A DNA stretch of 24,316 nt from a virus, in IMG/VR virus record IMGVR_UViG_3300042691_052185, positions 1-24,316 of that record. One strand, written 5' to 3'. Shown one piece after another: positions 20,101-24,316 of this stretch. Position 1 is the stretch's first letter. Each line of letters starts with the position of its first letter. The notes below the pieces were generated by a model. That model saw nothing but the letters and a program-made list of their open reading frames with translations. It had not been told where the DNA came from and did no database searches. The translations under genes were made by a program, and so were the position numbers.

Positions 20101-22201
20101 TCCAAACATAAGCACTGTTACAATTGTTGGTGGTACAGGCAGTTCACTCACATTGACTCGCCCTCAACCAGTTCTCAGTTTTGTGAATGGAGTATCGGGT
20201 GGATCTGCAATCGGAACAATCGTAGGTCTTAGTTTAACTGCTAACATAACAGGTGATAGTCACGGTGTTTCCAAATATTATTCGGACACTAGCGACAAGA
20301 CCATAAAAAATACCGATTACTACAATGATTGGGCTGTTCGTCACGATTCAACAGCAGTTACAACGCGTAACGGTATAGTAGGTATAGATCCGTTAGGTAC
20401 AGCTATTATCAAAGCACGATACGATCGCGGAAACGAAGCAGGCACTATCGACAGTCAACTTCAAACTTACGTTTTTGGCGATTTTACAGTTTTTGGCGAC
20501 GGATTAACCAATCAAGGAAACAGAACTGGACACAGCACTGTAACTTTTGCAGTTGATCCGATGACTAGCACCGTTACAATAGCAGGCAACGAAGGTGGCA
20601 CAGGAAAATCATCGCCGCAATTGTCTTTTATAAACGATGCGGATCCAACATACAGTCAAGGCAAGTATTTGGGAACCATAAATGGTCTCACATTTCCAAC
20701 TTTGAATCATCAAGCTGTCAACAAGCAATATCTTCAGCGAACTACTTACAATTTGAATCAACAAATAGCTATTATGAATAGAATGGGAAATAGTAGCTTT
20801 AAAAATAACGATAGTATTGCAGGAACTTTGAGTGCCTTTAATACTAATTCAGATTTTACTGTAAATAGAACTTTCAATACATCTGGAAGTAATACCGATT
20901 CTCCGAATTCATGTGAAGATATACGACCAAAACATATTTACGCATATGATAGTTATACTCGAACAATGGGTCTTGGGCCATTCTATCAATTTAAAGTAGA
21001 TGAACCATATAGAAATGGTGGCGATTATGGGCTTAGTTTTGGTTGGGCTCCAGGAAATCCATCTTTTGGTTTTGGTCCGTTGCAAAGCACTGCTGGTTTC
21101 TATCAAGGTCTTGGTGGCTTTGTTAATGGCGTATATAATCCATATACAATAGTGCACAACTTTACTAAAATAAACAAAGAATATGTTTTAGAATATGCGG
21201 AAGAACATGACAATTGTGTAACTATTGAACCACCTACTGATTTGCAAGACTGGGATTATGCAATAATTAAAATTCATAATATGAATCAATTTGACATGTA
21301 TGATGAAAATAGAACATATATTGACAATATCACATCAGGATGGGTACCTAGATTCCCAACTGTAACTAGACCATTTGAAATTAGATTCGAGCGAGGACAA
21401 ATATATCCTAACAGTTTAACAGCAGCAGGACCATTCTATAGTTTACAAGATGCTTTACTAAATGCTCCTCTTAAAGGATTTTTAGGAACACCAAAATTAA
21501 TGGTTACTGGTTCAGCTCAAGATTTTCAAAGTGTAGGTAAAACAGGCAGCGATTATAATGTAATAAGCAAAGGAACTTATTATTGGAGAACACAAGAACC
21601 AAAGTATAGTCCTGGTGATATTTTTCCAGAATCTAAACGTTTAATATGGAACAATGTAGTAGAAAGCCTCGGGACTGATGTTGAATCTTATAAAACTTAC
21701 GATTTTGCGTACCGTTTAAACAATTTCGCACATCGAGATAAAAGAGGATTTGTGATGGTTAGAATCAAACCAAATCATACACAACCACTATGGGATAAAC
21801 GACATATTTTCAAAAATAGTAGCATTACTGGTGACAACAACAATAATATAGATTATACATATAACAATATTTGGTCTGGGTGGTCCAACAAAATACAATT
21901 AAGAATAGCTTACACAACGTCAATAACAACAAATCAAACGGATCCTTACGAACTGATAACAGAGCCTTTACAAAATACAAATCCAAGTAATGCTGCATTC
22001 ACTGCTCAAGATAACGCTGGAAATTTGTGGCATCCTATCAAGGGTGATAATTCAGGTGTAGAAGACTATTTTGACAAAACTATAGAACAAACTGGTCCCA
22101 TTAACTCTTCAAGATTTATACAACCAGAAAATATATTTAACATTGAAACTACTTTCCATAGATATAACGATTATACAGGACCTAGATATTCACGCACATA
22201 A
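17165..22201 (+). CDS. Large tail fibre / collar-domain structural protein (1678 aa)
   Basis: The start is set by AAAGGA 10 nt before the ATG. The N-terminus (MPTTGDLINLETLVLTDTFN) and the segment TISGNVVIKGNLSTLGAQDF with NLRIEDKQIEIGYQ are typical of marine T4-like fibre proteins. Residues about 632-776 form a phage tail collar domain: GTIQTYGG, WLLCDGKKYRAVDYPDLYGI and, after an unusual insert of about 90 residues, FFVPDMRSRVAMGG. A His-rich NHTHNTTTQTHTPGG and GHHHDDRYHRLN (about 876-887) suggest metal-bound trimers as in T4 gp12 or gp37. Two related beta domains follow (about 929-1024 and 1081-1177). From about residue 1196 the protein is unlike the rest, with AGA- and ATA-rich codons; this end is a candidate receptor-binding module. 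The role is host recognition at the baseplate or fibre tip. Confidence 0.85.
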   Translation: MPTTGDLINLETLVLTDTFNTWLNRTNQLVDSVNPLQVYDVDVGAGSTAYETGAGLAKYTGEVAGNYNGVITLGVNPGPGVGYESISGQSRSIVDFSNYQTYGRTLTGGGTASSSSRVASNDEYIVNDISDVTTGPRGTSKSVKARHMLPPEVEMDILTISGNVVIKGNLSTLGAQDFIASNNLRIEDKQIEIGYQQAVILGMTGVTSGSFTAGNLGATAYYFTDASTVTASFYGKLQSFASTVTGPTGTLLLGSLFQDPYGAEDVGATGYISLFSNGSTRYEFNQNNGITNSFLSNVALDEGGIVLKGSEGDKSLLWIWTDNDTGQYYDSWQASTNLGVNGDTNAIISRVYRSFGYTGIDQSQFIFAAENNKDAEVYFAQTDSTVTPLNFTGGSWRISKKNSTNILEVSVGAAGVTGLTTSFLITPGASGTTYAGITTTNYAKYLNADMVDGAHASTVAAPYTIPVADQYAKVDGEFLNADAVRRRYTQANHNLTAGLAVRIVEGGGFTSALATTPENAELIGVVSAVHSSSEFTVTHKGRIDNLNGSLMTLEGTTLTAGVLYFLGASANSRGKWTSDPDYSTATRVAVGQVRRPLLLALSATSGYVVSYPGVAVKSPTDQVYLYGLVPVGTIQTYGGDLNKLPLQWLLCDGKKYRAVDYPDLYGIIGSNFNARITVTAATGTSTNSVGIISGGTRNIEIGDVLRFKNVATGSEYSVRVGTVTSSTSEITFTDPTTFATLQVLAGTYNAVGVTDANDYRIFFVPDMRSRVAMGGNTGDSNYYLSFNSSAGLSAHTFGEYGGNENVNLDINQIPNHTHNTTTQTHTPGGAQTVIQTVGNVTSSSTVANKAIDLHTPYMVLHYIIRAKPHTDALILTGHHHDDRYHRLNYPVFTLTAASNNAISETIPSNSFNVIAATGVAGTNKQQRTILSVYADQTPLQNGGSNTEVTVRGDFYVYANGLTTEGFTSAARYGETFLVRPNISTVTIVGGTGSSLTLTRPQPVLSFVNGVSGGSAIGTIVGLSLTANITGDSHGVSKYYSDTSDKTIKNTDYYNDWAVRHDSTAVTTRNGIVGIDPLGTAIIKARYDRGNEAGTIDSQLQTYVFGDFTVFGDGLTNQGNRTGHSTVTFAVDPMTSTVTIAGNEGGTGKSSPQLSFINDADPTYSQGKYLGTINGLTFPTLNHQAVNKQYLQRTTYNLNQQIAIMNRMGNSSFKNNDSIAGTLSAFNTNSDFTVNRTFNTSGSNTDSPNSCEDIRPKHIYAYDSYTRTMGLGPFYQFKVDEPYRNGGDYGLSFGWAPGNPSFGFGPLQSTAGFYQGLGGFVNGVYNPYTIVHNFTKINKEYVLEYAEEHDNCVTIEPPTDLQDWDYAIIKIHNMNQFDMYDENRTYIDNITSGWVPRFPTVTRPFEIRFERGQIYPNSLTAAGPFYSLQDALLNAPLKGFLGTPKLMVTGSAQDFQSVGKTGSDYNVISKGTYYWRTQEPKYSPGDIFPESKRLIWNNVVESLGTDVESYKTYDFAYRLNNFAHRDKRGFVMVRIKPNHTQPLWDKRHIFKNSSITGDNNNNIDYTYNNIWSGWSNKIQLRIAYTTSITTNQTDPYELITEPLQNTNPSNAAFTAQDNAGNLWHPIKGDNSGVEDYFDKTIEQTGPINSSRFIQPENIFNIETTFHRYNDYTGPRYSRT

Positions 22202-22209
22202 GCAATCAA

Positions 22210-22548
22210 ATGGCAACAACAAAAAACATTTTCATCGATCAAGGAAGCACTTTCAGTTATTCGATAACTGCAACCGACGAAACTGGAACTGCGCTCGCAA
22301 TAACAGCTGGTAGCGGATACACCGCTAGCGGTCAATTGCGACGCAGTTACTATTCGCTCACAAGCACGTCGTTTGTTGCGGGTGTAACTGGAGCTACAGG
22401 CAACATTACTTTTAGTTTGGGTGCCACAAGCACCGCAGCACTAAAACCTGGAAGATACGTTTACGATATTGAATTGGAATATCCAACTGGAAAAGTTGTG
22501 CGACAATTGCAAGGAACCATTACGGTCGATCCCGAAGTGACTAAATAA
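22210..22548 (+). CDS. Small virion protein with Ig-like/BppU-type beta fold
   Basis: A 112-residue protein of a type frequent in marine myoviruses. It opens with NIFIDQGSTFSYSITATDET, has a central ASGQLRRSYYSLTSTSFVAG and GNITFSLGATSTAALKPGRY, and ends with YDIELEYPTGKVVRQLQGTI followed by TVDPEVTK. The alternating strands and the closing Y-D-I-E-L...V-R-x-x-x-G-x-x-x-V-x-P-E-V-T pattern resemble the N-terminal domain of baseplate upper proteins (BppU-like). It probably connects or decorates fibres (inference). No clear Shine-Dalgarno sequence precedes the ATG, 8 nt after the fibre stop. Codon use is similar to the first part of the fibre gene. Confidence 0.78.
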   Translation: MATTKNIFIDQGSTFSYSITATDETGTALAITAGSGYTASGQLRRSYYSLTSTSFVAGVTGATGNITFSLGATSTAALKPGRYVYDIELEYPTGKVVRQLQGTITVDPEVTK

Positions 22549-22568
22549 CATGCGCAGGAGCAATTACT

Positions 22569-23162
22569 ATGATACCATTCAAAAAATACTTGGGCGAACC
22601 GCATGTTCCCGATTGGATCGATTCGGATGCAACCGTTTTATCGTTCACGTGTCTTGAAAAATTACTTTTTGAACGTTCAAACATTGAATATTGTATTGTA
22701 GTTCCTAGAAATTTAGGTGGACGCCGCGAAAACGAAACAATTCGTGAATATTTTCAAGAACAACGAACAAGTTTGTATCCAATTGCTGTTGGAAACAAGC
22801 GCAATCACGGTAGAGTATATGCGCTTGTCAAAAAACCTCACACACGTTCGCAAGATTTTCGAGAAATGGTGAGCGATGCATTTTACAAACTCGAAAATTT
22901 TGATGCTATTTACAGCAACGGTTCATCAATAAAAACTTTAACAAGCGAAGGTGTAAAAGTTCTCGGTGAAGAAGCTAGCATCAGCAAATTTCAAGAAATA
23001 GTTTCTGCTTTTTGCGGCAAAAAAACATCATTTTATGGTGTTGAAATTGCAATAAACGAAGAAATAAAATATCATTTCGGTAAAAACAATCTCGTATCGT
23101 ATCCATTGACCGAATACGATTTGAAATATTCAAAAAATTGGAATAATTTCTTGAATGGCTGA
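22569..23162 (+). CDS. Hypothetical protein, fibre-operon (197 aa)
   Basis: A clean gene with AGGAG 8 nt before the ATG. The product is an alpha/beta-looking soluble protein: [40 protein letters not shown], a basic [37 protein letters not shown], then [20 protein letters not shown] and a C-terminal helix-strand region ending WNNFLNG. There are three cysteines with no zinc pattern and no membrane segment. I do not recognise the family. It overlaps the collagen-like gene by 8 nt (ATGGCTGA), so the two are coupled, which suggests a fibre chaperone or a component of the same appendage (inference only). Confidence 0.8.
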   Translation: MIPFKKYLGEPHVPDWIDSDATVLSFTCLEKLLFERSNIEYCIVVPRNLGGRRENETIREYFQEQRTSLYPIAVGNKRNHGRVYALVKKPHTRSQDFREMVSDAFYKLENFDAIYSNGSSIKTLTSEGVKVLGEEASISKFQEIVSAFCGKKTSFYGVEIAINEEIKYHFGKNNLVSYPLTEYDLKYSKNWNNFLNG

Positions 23163-24316
23163 CGCAATCAACGACTCGTTTCGGTGTCGTCTTCGCAAAC
23201 CGCTTGCAAATTACAGCGGCGATTGTTGGTTTCAAATTGTAGATCAAAAAGAATGTGTTTTTCCGACCGAGTATCGTCTCGATGAAGGCGATGCGTGTTT
23301 GTACACCATCGACAAATATGGCGAATCCACTGCTTTCTATGGTTCACCCGAAAAAATTGTTGAATACTTTTCTCTGCCTTCTATAAAAACTGAAATCAAA
23401 GAAAGTGTTTCGATTGTTCAAGGTCCCATAGGTCCACAAGGACCACAAGGCGAACGTGGACCTGCAGGTGCACAAGGAATTCAAGGTAAAATTGGCCCTG
23501 TTGGTCCGATCGGTCCGCGCGGCGATCAAGGCGTTGCTGGTTCACAAGGACCACAAGGACCAAAAGGTGATCGTGGCGAACGTGGCGAACGTGGTGAAGT
23601 GGGTCCTCAAGGCGAACGCGGCGAACAAGGACTAAAAGGTGAACAGGGTCCTGCGGGTCCACAAGGTGAAGTTGGTCCTCAAGGCGAACGTGGTGAACAG
23701 GGTCCTGCGGGTCCACAAGGTGAAGTTGGTCCTCAAGGCGAACGTGGTGAAGCGGGTCCTGCGGGTCCACAAGGTGAAGTTGGTCCTCAAGGCGAACGTG
23801 GTGAAGTGGGTCCTCAAGGCGAACGCGGCGAACAAGGACTAAAAGGCGAACAAGGTCCTATTGGTCCACAAGGTTTACAAGGAACACAAGGTCCTCAAGG
23901 CGAACGCGGTGAAGTGGGTCCTCAAGGTGTCGCTGGAGAAAGTGGGCTTTTGGATGTCGCATATCCGCTAGTTTACGACAAACCCAAAAAGTTTTTAAAA
24001 ATTGATACGCGTGCGTTTGAAAAATATTTCAAAGATCGTGGTTCGTTGGTATCAAGTGGCGGTGGTGTTGGCGAAGCGTTTAAATTTGTCGGTGTAACTG
24101 GAGCATTCAATCCAACCGGACAAAGTGGGTTGACTGCAGTTGGTTTTGCAGCCGAAACGCTCACACTCGAAGCAGGCTACAACGTAACGTTACGCACCAA
24201 CGCCAGCACCAACACCATAAAAATAGAGTCCAACGATTTCAACTATGGAGCCACACCACCCGCAACTGGCATCACTAGCGGCAATCGTTGGATGGACAGC
24301 GATACGGGTATCGAGT
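23155..24316 (+). CDS. Collagen-like fibre protein (3' end outside window)
   Basis: The frame runs uninterrupted from an ATG at 23155, inside the end of the preceding gene, to the right edge, giving at least 387 residues. Residues 1-89 form a compact domain ([20 protein letters not shown], three Cys in the first 53 residues). Residues 90-263 are 58 uninterrupted Gly-X-Y triplets rich in GPQ, GER, GEV and GEQ, expected to form a collagen triple helix. The segment after it ([20 protein letters not shown], then [18 protein letters not shown]) returns to fibre-type beta sequence, ending at a [10 protein letters not shown] motif near the edge. Gly is coded mainly by GGT and GGC. Such trimeric stalks are known in phage tail fibres and capsid appendages. 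The start has no strong ribosome site and is probably reached by coupling. Confidence 0.9.
   Translation, partial: MADAINDSFRCRLRKPLANYSGDCWFQIVDQKECVFPTEYRLDEGDACLYTIDKYGESTAFYGSPEKIVEYFSLPSIKTEIKESVSIVQGPIGPQGPQGERGPAGAQGIQGKIGPVGPIGPRGDQGVAGSQGPQGPKGDRGERGERGEVGPQGERGEQGLKGEQGPAGPQGEVGPQGERGEQGPAGPQGEVGPQGERGEAGPAGPQGEVGPQGERGEVGPQGERGEQGLKGEQGPIGPQGLQGTQGPQGERGEVGPQGVAGESGLLDVAYPLVYDKPKKFLKIDTRAFEKYFKDRGSLVSSGGGVGEAFKFVGVTGAFNPTGQSGLTAVGFAAETLTLEAGYNVTLRTNASTNTIKIESNDFNYGATPPATGITSGNRWMDSDTGIE
23422..23943 (+). repeat. Collagen Gly-X-Y tract with nested tandem DNA repeats
   Basis: 58 triplets code for Gly-X-Y without a break. Within them are three 54-nt tandem units at 23638-23691, 23692-23745 and 23746-23799: the first two are identical and the third differs by 2 nt (CAG to GCG). 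They are flanked by two identical 45-nt blocks at 23593-23637 and 23800-23844. The pattern shows recent unit duplication. Confidence 0.95.

Noticed and set aside
23396-23835. Antisense and alternate-frame ORFs with repeated RTNFTLW and [18 protein letters not shown] segments
   Set aside because: They are produced by the tandem repeats of the collagen-like frame, which reads through the whole region as Gly-X-Y.
23593-23844. Direct repeats as a CRISPR array
   Set aside because: The units are contiguous, lack spacers and encode in-phase Gly-X-Y triplets.

Overview
The window is a piece of a tailed-phage genome of the T4-like myovirus superfamily. The AT-rich composition, gene content and protein style most resemble marine T4-like phages (cyanophage or pelagiphage type); the host cannot be fixed from the sequence. 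Recognisable T4 counterparts are RNase H, gp33, gp59, gp32, gp4, gp54, gp26/gp51, a gp29-like tape measure, gp48, gp53, gp27 and gp5. They sit beside marine-type accessory genes (PhoH, a UvdE repair enzyme, an FmdB-like zinc ribbon, a collagen-like fibre) and three tRNA genes.

Layout. Positions 1-422 hold the 3' end of phoH (+), closed by a bidirectional terminator facing a minus-strand group (RNase H, a DUF6433-like protein and a 57-codon gene, 1950 down to 456). A short divergent region leads into a plus-strand tRNA block (Glu, Pro, Gly, with a 68-aa ORF between them), an extremely acidic 74-aa protein and a terminator. The replication and repair operon follows (uvdE, FmdB-like, PD-(D/E)XK exonuclease, gp33, gp59, gp32; 2886-6551), mostly with overlapping genes, and ends in a bidirectional terminator. 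A minus-strand tail-core operon runs from 12125 down to 6600: gp4, a 120-aa unknown, gp54, gp26 with a -1 frame extension, and the tape measure. A divergent late-promoter region (12126-12190) with a palindromic double TATAAATA separates it from the plus-strand baseplate and fibre operon: gp48, gp53, gp27, gp5, a 70-aa protein, a 1678-aa tail fibre or collar protein, two small proteins and a collagen-like fibre that runs off the window.

The strongest observation is a near-textbook programmed -1 ribosomal frameshift signal at the end of gene 26. It consists of slippery T TTT TTC at 9286-9280, a 6-nt spacer and a long two-part hairpin at 9273-9217. It would fuse gp26 to a 59-codon ORF that has no usable start codon of its own and lies immediately upstream of the tape-measure gene. 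This is the arrangement of lambda G/GT and P2 E/E' tail assembly chaperones, here in a T4-like hub operon. A second notable point is that gene 4 appears to have no canonical start codon: the conserved N-terminus begins at an ATA codon with a well-placed Shine-Dalgarno sequence. Others are a triple 63-aa repeat in the tape measure, repeat-driven expansion in the collagen gene, and a fibre whose C-terminal module looks compositionally different.

All homology calls come from recalled family features; no database search was possible.
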